Shown here: positions 23,601-35,489 of the stretch, one piece after another | Layout of the letters: every line of letters starts with the position of its first letter | Position numbering within the stretch: position 1 is the stretch's first letter | Assembly: GCA_947561395.2 (NCBI GenBank) | Contig: OX387192.1 | Coordinates: forward strand, 33,687,520 to 33,751,519 | Source: Buxus sempervirens | Lineage: Eukaryota > Streptophyta > Magnoliopsida > Buxales > Buxaceae | Direction: 5' to 3' | DNA length: 64,000 nt | The notes under the pieces: model-generated | Database searches by the model: none | What the model saw: only the letters and a program-made list of their open reading frames with translations | Told to the model about the DNA's origin: nothing | Position numbers and translations under genes: made by a program

Positions 23601-26600
23601 TTATTCATTGTGGAATGAATTTTTGATTGCATGGAATTGAACTGAAAATATTTGGGTTCCATGATTTAGACCAGCCAAGAAATCACATAAATGAGTACAA
23701 CTGACACTCCAAACTATGATGGAATAAATAGAACTTTTATTTAGTGGGGAATCTGGATTTATTACAACAAATACATTAGTGCATTATACCAACAAGTCAG
23801 AGTTGATATTATCTCAATGAGTTAATAGGAAAGGAAAGCACTCACATAATGCCCATTGTAGTTACCACATAATGCCCATTGTAGTTACCATCTCAGTTAG
23901 CCAAAAAGCACAAACAAAAAAAATCAAATTGATGAAACCATTCACCTCTAATTTTAATCATCATTTGAACAGCACATATGGGTTCCGATTGTAGCTTTGG
24001 AAAAACATATATGCCGAAAATGAATGTACCTGAGCCGTGGAGGTGAGCGACGAAGGTGCTTCATCGACTGCTGGTGGGTTAGGTTCTGGCGGAGGAGGAA
24101 TAGTGACGAGTAGTGGAATCGACGAACAGTTGGAGACAAGAAGGTGAGTCACAGGCGAAGGTAAAGGGCTGACTTAGGGATTTGTCAGTATGGCTGAGGA
24201 AGGTCGGCCAACTCAAACAAAATCTAAGTGGTTGGGCCCGTCGGAGTCTGAGAAGGTGCACCAGGAAGGGGAAGGGTGGACGGAGGTTCGGCGTCGACAC
24301 CGTTCGAAGGGTAAACAATCGGATTCCATTAGAGATGAAGCAGAGATGCCAAACAACTTGGACGCGAAAGTAACCCATCTCTGCAACGACCTCCAGCAGG
24401 CTGGTTATAGTAGAAAGGATATCGTGATGGCTGTTCAGAAGCTTGTGAAGCAAAACGAAGGGCAGAAATTTCCAGCAAGAATAGGGAAGGAGGGTTTTGG
24501 GGCAGAGAGGCGAGAAGAGATGGGAAATCCCTCTGTTTTGGATAGAAAACAGGGGATGCCTGTATGTAAATCCCAAAGGCAATCAGTCTCTATACAACGG
24601 AAGGTTTTCACCTTTGAATGTTTGGATTATGGTTCCAAGAGATCTCTTCGTATCACTGAGATTGCAGATAGTCCCACAAGGTGGATGGTGCTTGAAGAAG
24701 ATGAAACAAAGTGGCTGGCTAATATTGTTATGGAAGTAAATAAATCAAGAATCCCGGTTGGTCGTTTGCATACTTTGTGATCAAAGACTAGAGCTCTGAT
24801 GGTCGAGGTTAGGAGGAACCTAAGAGGAAGCTTCATTCGTCTGTCTGTATACTCAGAGAAAAAGTCCGAACAGAAAGGGGTGTTACTGATTATGCCGGAG
24901 AATGAAGGGTCCAGCCGATGGTCATACATCCCTAATGCGCTTAGCAGCCTAGCGATGGGTGGCTCTCAAGTGTCATTGAAGGCTGATGGATGCCTAAAGG
25001 ATACTCCTCCGGAAGGGTTGAAGGAATTGTTTGATACAAACAGAGTGGTTTCAGGGATGCATAACTATGAGTGGGCTTTGGTGTTATCTGTTTGTCCTAG
25101 TCAAGACTTCTGGATCAGGGCAATTCTCTTATTTCAGCCTTCTAGTATTTGAAGCTGGGAAGTTAATTCTCAAGATGTTTTGAATATCTTGGGATTAAGT
25201 GGAGTTCAGATATTCCCTCTCACTGCTAGGAAAGCTGTATTGTTTGCAGCATCTGAGGAGGAAGTACGAAGGATCATTGGTGCTGGTGAAATATGGTGTT
25301 TAGACTCTAAAATTGTGGTTTCTCGCCTCCTGCTACAGGGATCATCTATTATAGGTGGTTTTCATCAGGGGGGATCATGGGTTCCGGTTTCTGGAATACC
25401 ACTTCATATTTTCGCTCAAAAGACGTTGGAGTTTGTAGGTGGAGTGGTTGGAGGATTAATGGAGGTGGGAAAGATGTCAGTACAGGATAATAACCTCTTT
25501 AAGATAAGCATCAAGGTTAAAGAGGAGCGGAAGAGGCGCATTCCTCACATGGTCTGTGTGTGGGATGGAAGTTGCTGTTACGAACTAGCGCTGGAGGTGG
25601 AAGAGAAGGATGACAGAGAATCTGCTGGTACGTTGGAGAAGTGTTGGACGAAGGTTGAAGGAGAAGCTGACGTGGCGGATTACCTTGTATGTGGCAGCAA
25701 GAGGGAGATTGAAGGGGGAAATCATGTCTTTGAAAAGGGACCCTTGCCTGTTAGCCTACAAACTAGGTCGGTTATAGGTGTCCCTGCACAACAATTTTTG
25801 AATTCAAGAGGTATGAAAGGGCATGCAGATTGGACTTCGCATGTCAAACCGACTGTGGGCTAGCTGTATAAGTCTAATTTGGAGATGGGGGACACGGCAT
25901 GTTATCGTGGGCCAGACAGGGGCCCAACAAAAATACAGAAGTTTGATAACGTTTGCGAAGGCTCCGGTCATACTTCTAGAGGACCCAAGCAAGACAGAAC
26001 GTGTTCAATGTCATCCGATACCATCAGCAGAAGAAACAGGGGAAGATCAGTGAGCAGAAAACGTCATGAGCAGATTCAGGGAAGAAAGTTGTCGCCAAAG
26101 CTGAGTCTGGAATGGATATCGTGGGAAACTGCGATCCAGGTTGAGTCGGCAATGGCCAAATGGTCGGAGAAGTTTGCTTCAAGAAAACCCTCCTTCAAAT
26201 CTTCAGGCAAGGCAAATCACGGCTATGCTGATCTCCAGGCTGGGGACAGCATACATAAGGAGTTTGTGGAGAGATCTTTGGGGTCATCTTCGGGGTGCTA
26301 TAGCAGGCGGTCTCATGACTTGGCAAGTCCTACCAGATCTGATGGGATTATGATAGAAGATGGCAACTTTCCTCTGAGAGTGTGTCGTTCTCTGGCTAAG
26401 GAATCGAAAGATGAAGATTACATGTCATCATACCTGGGTAGTGAAATCGAGGTAGTAATGAATGATGGAGTATCTCTTTTCTCGCCCCCAGATTCTCCAA
26501 AAATTGTCAGCAACTACCACTCAGAGGATTCTATCAATTTAGAAGATGCAGAGAAGGGATGCTTCCAGGACTGTGAAGGAGGGCAAGTGAATGGTGATCT

Positions 26601-29600
26601 CCAACCTCCACCTGAGGGCAAAGAAGATGCACTCTCAGTGGGGGAGCCAAAGGATGCTGATATTGTCAAGAGGATTAACTTTCGAAGGCACCCATCTCCT
26701 GTTCATGCCTATTCTCTTCCATCCAACACGTCTTCCTCTACTTCTTCAGCAGTTTGTTCAAGTCTTTCAACTTTGGTTTCAGAGAATGTATTTCCAGGTG
26801 CGTTGAGTACACGAGTAGGGGATAAAGTTGCTTCTTGTCCTAATTTGTGCAATCTTTCTTCCATTATCTCTACTAATTGTATGCCACCTCATTCTTCCAC
26901 AGGTCTTCTATAGCAACCTCCTTTAAAACAGGCTTTTTTGAGTTCTGATGTTCCTGGGCATGGAAGGGAGGGTACAATGGAGAGTTGTGGGAAAAAGGAG
27001 GACTCCAAAAGGAGTGGGATGGAGCAAGAAAGACTAGAAGAAAATTTTGAGTTGTTCGGGATTGAAGTAAAGGACAAAACTGGTAATGCAGTGAGTGTGA
27101 AAGATATGTTGAACCAGGTTAATACTCCAAAAGATAACAAGAAAAAAGGGAAGGGAACTAGTTCAAGGGAACTCAGAAATCTTGAATGGTCATTGCAATA
27201 CAAAAAGAAAGGAGGTCGTTCTAGGAGTGAAGGAGGGAGATCAGTCATTGCTGGATGAGGATAATTTCATGGAAGATAAGAGGGCTTGGGGGTGTGGAAA
27301 AGAAGAGGCCGGTGAGGGCTTTATGCAAGAAATGGAGGCTATTAATCCTAGTGTTACAAGAAACAAAAAAGGAAAGTTTCTCAGAAAGACTTGTATCGTA
27401 TTTGTGGTCGGGTAGCAGAAGGGAATGGTCTTGTCGTCCGTCCTCAGGTGCGTCTTGTGGTATCCTAATTATTTGGAATCCGGATGAGATTAGGGGTAGG
27501 GAAACCTAGGTAGGCCAATTCTCTTTGTCCATATCCGTAGAGAGTATAGATGATCAGTTTAGGCGGTGTCTTCATGTGTTTATGGCCCCAATGATCCACA
27601 TAAAAGGAGGATTTCTGGTCTGAATTAGCACTTATTCGAAGGTCTGCTAATCTTCCTTGGTGTGTCATAGGTGACTTTAATGTCGTTAGGTTTTCTTCTG
27701 AGGAAAAAGGGGGTACTCGCATAACTAGGAGCATGAGAGGTTTCTCAAATTTTGTGAATGAATTTCAGTTAGAGGATGTGGGTCTTCAGGGTGCTTTTTA
27801 CACTTGGTATAATATGCAAATGGACCCATTGTGTAGTCGGTTGGATCGTGCACTTGTATCCTTAGAGTGGGAGAATCACTTCCCAAATGCCATCCTAAAA
27901 GCTTGTGTAAGAGTCACTTCAGACCATATCCCCCTTTTGCTATCCACAAATGCCTTCTTAAGTTGGGGTTGTCTTCCATTCCGTTTTGCAAATATGTGGA
28001 TCCTTCATAAGTCTTTTAAGGGCCTTGTTAGGGATTGGTGGAAGGAGGGTTCCTCTAAAAGCAAAGGTTGGCGGGTTTAAGATTTATGGGCATATTGAAG
28101 TTTGTGAGGAATAAATTAAAATTTTGGAATAAAGAGGTTTTTGGGAAAGTGGAGTCCAACATTTAGATTCTCATGTCTAAAATTGCAGAAATTGATTCTC
28201 TTGAGGAAATGAGGAACCCTAGTAGTCATGAGTTAGAAAGAAGGAAGGAGGCCAAATGTCAACTTAATGGGTGGCTAAGATTGGAAGACATTAATTGGAG
28301 ACAAAAATCAAGAGTCCAATGGCTGAAGGAAGGTGATGGGAATACAAAGTTCTTCCATAGGTTTGCTAATGGAAGAAGGAAAAAGAACAAGATTTCTTGC
28401 ATTTCTGTAGATGGGGAGGAATTGGAGAATAAAGAGAGTATAATTAATGCTTTTGGATCTTACTATGCCAATCTTTTTAAGTCTGAAGCCAAATTTAATT
28501 TCAAGCTGAACCAAATGGAGGGTCCTAGATTAGAGATCTCCAGGAAGGAATGGCTTGAAAGGCCTTTTATAATGGAGGAGGTCAAAAAGGCAGTATGGGA
28601 GCTAAATTCGGAAAAGGCCCCGGGTCCAGATGGATTCACCATAGCTTTTTTTCAGGAGTGTTGGGATACGGTGAAGGAGGATCTATTTGAGGTGTTCAAG
28701 AATTCCATAGATATGGGGTTATCAATAAAGTAACAAATGCGACATTCCTATCTCTCATTCCCAAGAAACAAGGGGCCAAGGATATAAAGGATTTTCGCCC
28801 TATAAGTCTTACCACTAGCCTTTATAATGGCCAGAGCTTTAGCTTCAAGGCTAAGGGAAGTGATAGATCCGATTGTTTCCCCTAATCAATGTGCTTTCAT
28901 TCCAGGTAGGCAAATCCTAGATGGTTGCTTGATTGCTAATGAATGTGTGGAGGAATACCAAAGGAAGGGGATAGCCGGATTTGTGGTGAAGATTGACATG
29001 GAAAAAGCCTATGATAGAGTTGAATGTTCCTTCCTTGATGAGGTCCTCAGATGGAAAGGTTTTGGGGAAGTATGGTGTAAGTGGATCTAGGGTTGCATAA
29101 GGAATGTGACTTTATCTTTCCTAATAAATGGTGGTGTGAATGGTTATATGACCTCCTCTCGGGGCCTCAAACAAGGAGATCCTCTTTCCCCCCTCCTTTT
29201 CTCTCTTGTGAGTGATGTCTTGAGTCGGTTTTTTATGATGGAAATTGATAGGAACAAAATTCAGGGTTTTGTGGTGGGTAAGGATAAGGTGGAGGTCTCC
29301 CATTTGCAATTCGCGGATGATACTATTCTTTCTCTAGGCGGTTCTTTGGATTATGTGAGATGGGCTAGGGACATCTTGAGGTGCTTTGAGATTGTTTTTG
29401 GGTTAAAGATCAATCTAGATAAGAGTTTAATTATAGGCATTCATATGGAAAAGAACATTCTTGAAGAGGGAAGGAGCCTTCTAGGGTGTACATCCTTAGA
29501 TTTTCCTCTAAAATACCTAGGCCTTCCCCTAGGAATTCGCCCTTTAAAAAATCAATTTTGGGATCCGGTCCTAGAGAAAGTGGGGAAAGATTAGCGGAGT

Positions 29601-31973
29601 GGAAAAAGAATTACTTATCTTTGGGGGGCCGAATCACTTTAATCAAATCAGTCCTAGCAAATCTTCCGGTGTACTATCTTTCCATCTTTAAAGCTCCCAG
29701 TCATGTAGTGAAAGGTTTGGAGAAAATGCAAAGGGATTTTTTGTGGGAAGGTGGAGGTAGTGGGAAGAAGGATCACTTAGTAAGCTGGGACATGGTGTGT
29801 AAAGAAAAGGAAGAGGGAGGCTTGAGCCTGGGTAACATCAGAACTCGGAATATTGCTTTACTTGGGAAGTGGCTATGGAGACTCGTGGTCCAAAAGGAGG
29901 CATTATGGTTAAAGGTGATAACCAGTAAATTTGGGTTGCACAGGATGGGTCAAGAGAGTCGAATTTCCCTTGGAGTTTCTACTCTTAGTCCCTGGAAGGC
30001 AATCTGGACTATTGCATCTTTCTTTTTTCCTCTTGTTTCTACTAGATTGCGAAAAGGGGATTCTCTTCGTTTTTGGCTGGATACGTGGTGGGGTCAATCT
30101 TGTCTAGCGGTTTCCTTCCCTTCCTTATTCAAAATTTGTTCAAACAAGCATGCCTTTGTATGTGATATCCTATCCTGGTCAGACTTGGGTTTAGAGTGGT
30201 CCCTTAATTTCAATAGGGATTTACGTGTGGGGGAACTTGAGGAGATAGGTAGATTGTTTGAATTGCTAAAAGATGTAGTCATTGCTCCTTCAATCCTGGA
30301 TGTGAAGTTTTGGCCCTTGGATAAGTCACATTCCTTCACTGTTAAATCTTTTTTCAGGCACTTTTTGTCCTCAAACCGAGCTCATCATCCCCCTTTTTCC
30401 CCCAAATCATTATGGAAATCCCCTGCCCCTCCAAGGGTGTTGGCTTTTGTATGGTTGGTGCTGTTAAAAAGGGTTAATACTCTTGACAATCTTCAAAAAA
30501 GAAGGAAGTTTATAGCTCTCTCACCTTAGGTGTGTTCTTTATGCCTAAAGGATGGGGAGTCGGTTGATCATCTTTTCATCCATTGTGAGTTTGCGTCTCA
30601 CATGTGGAGGTCTTTTCTCATAATGGCAGGAGTGAGTTGGGCAGTACCAGGTGATGTTTGTCAATTAGCTTACCAGTGGCGCTTTCCATCTCTCACTAAG
30701 TTTGGGCGGGAAATGTATAAGGCTGTCTTCTATTCCATATTGTGGTATGTGTGGAAGGCGGGGAATAAGAGGATATTTGAGGATATCTATGCTCCTCCCC
30801 AGGTAGTGTTTGAGGAGGTAATTGTCCTAGCCTCATCTTGGGTCAGTGTGCGGAAGGTAAGTCAAGGAAGGTCTGTAGCGGAAATTTCAATTCATTGGAG
30901 GGCTCTTGCTTTTAAGTAAAGCAATGAAGTAGGAGCATGGGTGTATAGGAATGGGGCTTTCTTTGTAGGTCTACTTTTATGGTTTCTCTAGTCCATTGTC
31001 TCAGGGACTAATGTATGCTTTTAATACTTTTCTGATATTTTTAATAAAATCTCATATTAATCATAAAAAAAAAAAAACATGTATGCCAATCTCCACAATG
31101 CATCAGAATTATGATTCCTAATCAGCAGAACTAGTTTGACCTCAAAAAGTAATTTATTTAGAATTCCTCCAAAAAACAACGCAATAAGTAACAACGAGAT
31201 ACTATAATATTCACCTGATTGGCATAACCCCAGAAGAGTAATGAAACTACCACGCTTCCCCACAGCTCAGCCATGACATAGAAGAGGCAGAAACTCCAAA
31301 TGCGAAAAATGGCAATTGGGCCAAGGAAGCTTGGGCCAAGAATTTCCAAAAGCCGATCGGCCAATGCCGTTGGATGGATAACATCAATATTTGGGTACAG
31401 AACAAAGGCAAATGCCCCAAAGAAGCCAATGAATGGAAACATACAAGCATAGAAGAGCGCCTCCTTGGATAGAACATTCGAGAGCTTGTTGTAAACAATC
31501 ATGAACCCAATGGCAGTAGGCAAATTCACCCAAGTCTTCAGAAAAGGGATAATCTCAGCACTGCTTCCTTGCGCAGTTACCACGAGTACATCCTTTGTGT
31601 CTCGAAGAATGGTGTAATTGAAGAGAATGCAGAAGAACATGAGACCGAGAGGAATCACCTTCTTCAGCGTATTAGTCTCCACGCCCAGGAATTTGGCAGG
31701 AGCCGTCAAGGGACTTCCCTCAGGAACAAAAGCAGAAGCATCGGCTCCCGCTGAACAACGAATCCGAGAAGTAGTCTTAGGTTTCACCGTAATCCCATTA
31801 CAACCGTGAAATGTTAAAAGCGAAGATGATGGGAATCTGTTGAACTGAGCAGAGGGAACCCTAGTCTGACTACGGTTACTAGTGTTGATCCTAAGGATTA
31901 GTTTTCTAGAGTTGTGCAAATCGAGCTTGGGAAGATAAGGCAGTGATGTTGAGGTTCTCAGAAGAGCTTCCAT
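20680..31973 (-). CDS. NTT: Plastid ATP/ADP translocator (NTT/AATP family), five exons, complete
   Basis: Exons 31973-31215, 22446-22195, 22090-21947, 21779-21432 and 21222-20680 give 2,046 bp, or 681 aa. The family exchanges cytosolic ATP for stromal ADP across the inner plastid envelope. The first 75 or so residues are rich in Ser and Arg and end near 'RIRCSAGA', fitting a chloroplast transit peptide. The carrier follows: 'FNYTILRDTKDVLVV', 'FYPLFGLGANVALVFSGR', 'NLGPGVDGWAVSLK', 'NLVEVTWKSKLKAQ', 'NIFSKSAKYSLFDPCKEMA' and 'AAIDVVCNPLGKSGGA', all family hallmarks, with about 11-12 hydrophobic segments. The C-terminal tail is roughly 60 residues longer than the Arabidopsis proteins I remember and ends in acidic, Gln/Asn-rich sequence. 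Intron 1 is 8,768 bp and intron 2 has a GC donor. Which NTT paralogue it is cannot be decided. Confidence 0.96.
22194..22195 (-). other. NTT: GC splice donor at the end of NTT exon 2
   Basis: Exon 2 must end after the third AAG of the 'GRKKK' stretch to keep frame with exon 3 ('EKTKMGTMES'). The intron then starts GCAAGA, the usual form of a GC-AG intron, and ends TTGTAG. The last exon base is 22195. No GT in range restores the frame and the family sequence. Confidence 0.8.
23085..23541. mobile_element. 457-bp Mutator-like MITE in NTT intron 1
   Basis: The ends are inverted relative to each other: left GGGAAAATTACAC, right reverse complement GGAATTATTACAC. Similarity continues inward (left 'CATAGACCCCTTGACATTTG', right reverse complement 'CATAGACCCCTCCTAACATTTG'). 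It is flanked by the exact 9-bp direct repeat TATTTTAAA (23076-23084 and 23542-23550), the target length of Mutator-type elements. It has no coding capacity. Related right halves occur at 45080-45307 and 52106-52333. Confidence 0.85.
24001..24015 (+). repeat. Target-site duplication, left copy (NTT-intron LINE)
   Basis: AAAAACATATATGCC matches 31073-31087 at 14 of 15 positions. It places the LINE 5' end about 175 bp before the ORF1 start, so little or no 5' truncation is evident. Confidence 0.8.
24190..27258 (+). pseudogene. LINE ORF1 (DUF4283-like), one frame with four in-frame stops
   Basis: A single reading frame of about 1,020 codons from the ATG at 24190 is interrupted only by stops at 24778 (TGA), 25150 (TGA), 25861 (TAG) and 26911 (TAG); no frameshift is needed across 3 kb. 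The region around 24600-25500 looks like the DUF4283-type domain of plant LINE ORF1 proteins ('WLANIVMEV', 'VSRLLLQGSS', 'WVPVSGIPLHIF'). The second half is Ser/Lys-rich and low in recognisable domains. ORF1 proteins bind the element RNA and accompany it to the nucleus. The terminal stop overlaps the ORF2 start. Confidence 0.75.
27255..30919 (+). pseudogene. LINE ORF2: endonuclease, reverse transcriptase and zf-RVT region, several frameshifts
   Basis: It starts at ATG 27255 with 'MRIISWKIRGLGG', the L1 endonuclease N-terminus; the usual Asn of SWN is Lys here. 'LQETK' and 'TSDHIPLLL' (27.3-27.9 kb) are further endonuclease motifs. Reverse transcriptase follows at 28173-29594: 'EKAPGPDGFT', 'MEKAYDRVE', 'GLKQGDPLSPLLFSL' and the catalytic FADD in 'LQFADDTILS'. 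The thumb and zf-RVT part continues to 30919 ('FLWEGGG', 'ESVDHLFIHCEF'). Stops at 27507, 28731, 29088 and about 30526, and frame changes between 27509 and 27733, before 28173, and near 29590, show an inactive copy. Confidence 0.9.
31073..31087 (+). repeat. Target-site duplication, right copy (NTT-intron LINE)
   Basis: AAAAACATGTATGCC directly follows the poly-A tract and pairs with 24001-24015. The single difference (G for A) is consistent with mutation after insertion. Confidence 0.8.
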
Positions 31974-32479
31974 AGCTGTTAAACCCTAGAAATGTGAATG
32001 ACTAAAAAGGCAAAATAGAGCAGAAAATCTGCACTTGTTCACTTCCACTGCAACTTCCTTATCTCTAAAAGGGAACTACAAGACATTTGCATCGTTGAAG
32101 ACTGCTAAATCTTCATCCATCTGCCACTGCAGCCATCATCGCAGCAACGGTTGGAACAAAGCAAAGCCAACATAAACCCTAATTTCTCCAATCCGTTTAC
32201 AAGAACTCTGGTTCATCATCAACTACAGCCACGTATGTGGACAAAAAACGGAACGTAAAACAACGCAAGATCAACGATAAACACGTACCAAAAAAAAAAT
32301 CACCATCGTTGAAGGCTTGGGTCCAATAAACCTCTCTTGATCAATCACAATCATAAGATCAGTGGGATCCACTGGCAACCCCGGAACCTTGGAATATAAC
32401 CGAGGATGAATCATGAAACAAGATCCTCTGATATTCTAGTGCTAAAAAGGTGATTGAGCAAGCACCGGATATTCTGTGT
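31974..32479 (-). promoter_or_regulatory. NTT: NTT 5' flank: presumed 5' UTR and core promoter
   Basis: No coding sequence. This 0.5 kb separates the NTT start codon from the first transposon insertion upstream, so essential NTT promoter elements probably lie here, unless the elements further upstream have been recruited. I see no unambiguous TATA box. Confidence 0.4.
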
Positions 32480-32488
32480 CATTTTCTA

Positions 32489-32838
32489 AATGGGAAATTG
32501 GTTTTTAGTGATATTTTTTTTCAAAATAATTCAGATTCTGACTAAATCTTGAAAATTGGAAATTAGTGATATTTTTTTAAATAATTGAGATTTAGTGTCA
32601 TTTTATTTTTATTGTTGAGAAAGACTTTCTTCCAACAATGCCCTTAAAAGATTTTAAAAACCTTTTCATTCAAGTACAAATGAGGTTTGCAAGTATATTT
32701 TTGAAAGAAATTTTTTATTTATAGTAAAATGACGCTGAATCTTAATTCTTTAAAAAAAATATTATTAATTCCTAATTTTTAAGAACTAACCGACTAAATC
32801 TGAATTATGTTGACAACTATCACTAAAAACCAATTTTC
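32489..32838. mobile_element. 350-bp foldback Mutator-like MITE upstream of NTT
   Basis: Two long arms of more than 100 bp are inverted copies of each other. The outer parts read AAATTGGTTTTTAGTGATA on the left and, reverse-complemented, AAATTGGTTTTTAGTGATA on the right. The exact 9-bp direct repeat CATTTTCTA flanks it (32480-32488 and 32839-32847), as expected for Mutator-type insertion. No coding capacity. Long near-perfect arms could give hairpin RNA if transcribed. Confidence 0.87.
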
Positions 32839-32847
32839 CATTTTCTA

Positions 32848-35489
32848 GAGGATTAAAGGTCGCTTTCATTTACAAAATCATTTCAAAGATTTTAGTGTCT
32901 CGGTTAAGGCCTCTTATGAACAAATTGATTTCCCCTTTTCAAAATGCTTTTGTCCCTCATAGATCTATCAAAGATAATATTTTGGTTGCACATGAGTTTT
33001 CTCATCTTTTCAGGAAAAAGAAAAAGAAAACAAAAAATGCAAATAAAGGAATGTTTGCATTAAAGTTAGACATCTCCAAAGCTTATAATAGTATAAGCTG
33101 GAATTTTTTGGAAGCATGTTTAAAAGCTCATGGTTTGGGAAGTTTTCAGGTTAAGCTTATAATGCAATGTGTACAGTCAGTTACTTATAGTGTGATCATA
33201 AATGGGAAACCGAATGGATGCATTGTCCAAAAGAGAGGTATCCGACAAGGTGATCCACTTTCCCCTTACCTATTCATTTTAAGCTAGCAAGCTTTGTCCT
33301 TGGCTCTCTGTAGAGCAGAATCTGATGGAAGAATCAATGGGCTAAAGTTAAGGAGGGGAGGTATTTCTCTAACTCATCTTATGTATGCCGATGATGTCAT
33401 CTTGCTAGGTAAAACAAATGTTAATGAATGCCATGTGATGATGAGACTTTTACATAAGTTTTGTATTAAATCTGGTCTTAGAATCAACAACAATAAATCA
33501 ACTATTCAGTTCAGTTTAAATGTTCCAAGATCCATTAAAAATGAAATATGCAAAGTTTTTAATACACCTCTTAAGAAGGAAATGGGGAAATACTTGGGTT
33601 TGCCTATTATGGGATGGAAGCCTAAAAGGATTGACTGTGTGGATTTATTGAACAGGTACATGACAAAGTTAGCTGGATGGAAAGCACAACTCTTGTCACA
33701 AATGGGAAGAACAACACTGATAAATTCTGTTCTTGCAGCCCAACCAGTTCACTTCATGAGTTGTTATAAGTTGCCTCAATCAGTGTTACACAAGCGGGAT
33801 CAATTGGCTAGGGAGTTATTTTGGTTCAAAAAAGGAGTATCAAATCCCATCCACTCTGTTTGTTGGGAAAGACTTACCCAAAGCTGTAAATCTGGAGGCC
33901 TCAACATCAAGAGAGCTGAGGTGTTTAATAAAGCTCTCCAAGTGAAACCGGCATGGAATTTGGTTAGAGAAAACCAAGGCTTATGGGTGAAGTTAATGCA
34001 AGACATGTACTGTCAACAAAAGCTTTTTCTTGAAGCACCATGTCATCAATCCCATTCAGCTGTGTGGCGACAAGTTTGCTCTCTCAGGGGTCATCTTAAA
34101 AAAATATTTGGTGGAATGTTGTAAATGGGGAAAAGGTCAACATCATCTCAGATAATTGGATAGATCATAAGGGTACAGTAATTTTCCCACCTGTGTCTTC
34201 AAATGTCAACATTAGCAAGGTAAGTGAAATCATATGTCAGGATGATAGAAGTTGGAATCTGAACCTAATAGAGAATCTGTGGGGAGTTGAGATGGCCCAA
34301 AGAATCATGCATGTTCCTATCCAAGTATCCCTACAAGCAGATTCTCCAAGTTGGATGCCTACATCAAATGGGATCTTCTCAGTTGCTTCAGCATATAGAT
34401 CTATCCTTTCTGAAGAAGCCTCGAGTACATTGGATGCTAAATCATGGTTAACTTGTTGGCATATTTGGTGCCAGCCAAGAGTAAAATTATTCATGTGGAA
34501 ATGCCTTAAAAATGCTGTCCTGACTAACAAGTTTTTGAATTCTAGAATATGAGGTTTTAATGATAATTGTGTGCTTTATTACATGCAGGAGGAAACTCTA
34601 GAAACCTCATGCTTGAATGTCCATTTTTAAGAGCTGTATGGATTAGTACAATGAGAGGGACAACACAACAAGCATGCCCCACAGAAGATTACTATAGATG
34701 GTTCCAAACTCTGTTAGTAATGGATTATAGTTCATGGGACTTACATTATTTTGATGTTATTACAGGCTGTGCAAATGTGGCATGGGCAATATGGACGACC
34801 AGAAATAAAGCACTCTTTGAAGGCATTACTCCATCAGTTGAAGGGACCTGTTCCCACATCCACCAATTGCAAATGGACTCTAAGAAGATAAAAGAACTAA
34901 AGAAAAGCAAACAAAAGACAAAGAAAGAAATCATGGTGGGCTGGGAAACACCAATACATTCTTTTGTCAAAGTGAATTTCGATGGAGCATCCCATGGTTC
35001 GTTAGGGGAAGCAGCAGGAGGAGGATTGTGCAGAGATGCATCCGGAACTTTTCTTGGAGGATTTGTTGTAAAATTGAGGCCTAAATCTGCCATAGAGGCG
35101 GAAGCAATGGCAGCTCTTGAAGCACTCAAATTGGCGTAGAGTTTAAATTGTCAAAATATTCAGCTTGAAGGCGACTCTTTAGCTTTAATTCAACTTATCT
35201 CCTCACATTCAACTTTCCCTCCTTAGAAAATCAATGCATATTTGGAACAGATCCAGGTGTTGATTAGAAGTTTTACTATCGTTAGGATCTCCCACGTCTT
35301 TAGGGAAACAAACCAAGCAGCAGATTTACTTGCAAATTTTGGGCTTGATTGTTATTCTTGTACTTGGTATAACAGACCCCCACATTGTTTAAATTCATGT
35401 CTAATAGATGATGTAAGTGGAAGATGTACTTCGCATTTTATTTCATGAATGAAGCTGTTTACATTTTCTTTTCAAAAAAAAAAAAAAAA
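32848..35489 (+). mobile_element. 5'-truncated LINE with RNase H between NTT and p24 genes
   Basis: It starts within the reverse transcriptase ('YKIISKILVSRLRPLM' at about 32865) and continues with 'NAFVPHRSIKDNI', 'KLDISKAYNSISW', 'GIRQGDPLSPYLF', catalytic YADD (about 33390) and the thumb region to 34124. The zf-RVT region spans about 34190-34640, and RNase H about 34970-35350 (FDGAS, AEAMAAL, EGDSLAL, NQAADLLA). Stops at 33285, 34122, 34550, 35137 and 35224, plus frame changes, inactivate it. It ends in poly-A (35475-35489). It differs in sequence from the 7-kb LINE at 24 kb, which lacks RNase H. Confidence 0.88.

Larger units (their letters stand above)
24016..31072 (+). mobile_element. 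Nearly full-length L1-type LINE, antisense in NTT intron 1
   Basis: About 7.06 kb, bounded by 15-bp direct repeats AAAAACATRTATGCC (24001-24015 and 31073-31087, one mismatch) with a poly-A tract at 31065-31077. It carries ORF1 (24190-27258, nucleic-acid-binding type), then ORF2 (27255-30919) with endonuclease, reverse transcriptase and zf-RVT region. It has no RNase H, unlike the LINEs at 4.4-6.4 and 32.8-35.5 kb. Both ORFs are broken. It runs opposite to NTT and accounts for most of that intron. Confidence 0.93.

Noticed and set aside
31569..31809. Plus-strand frames over NTT exon 1
   Set aside because: Antisense shadows of the transit peptide and first membrane segments of NTT.
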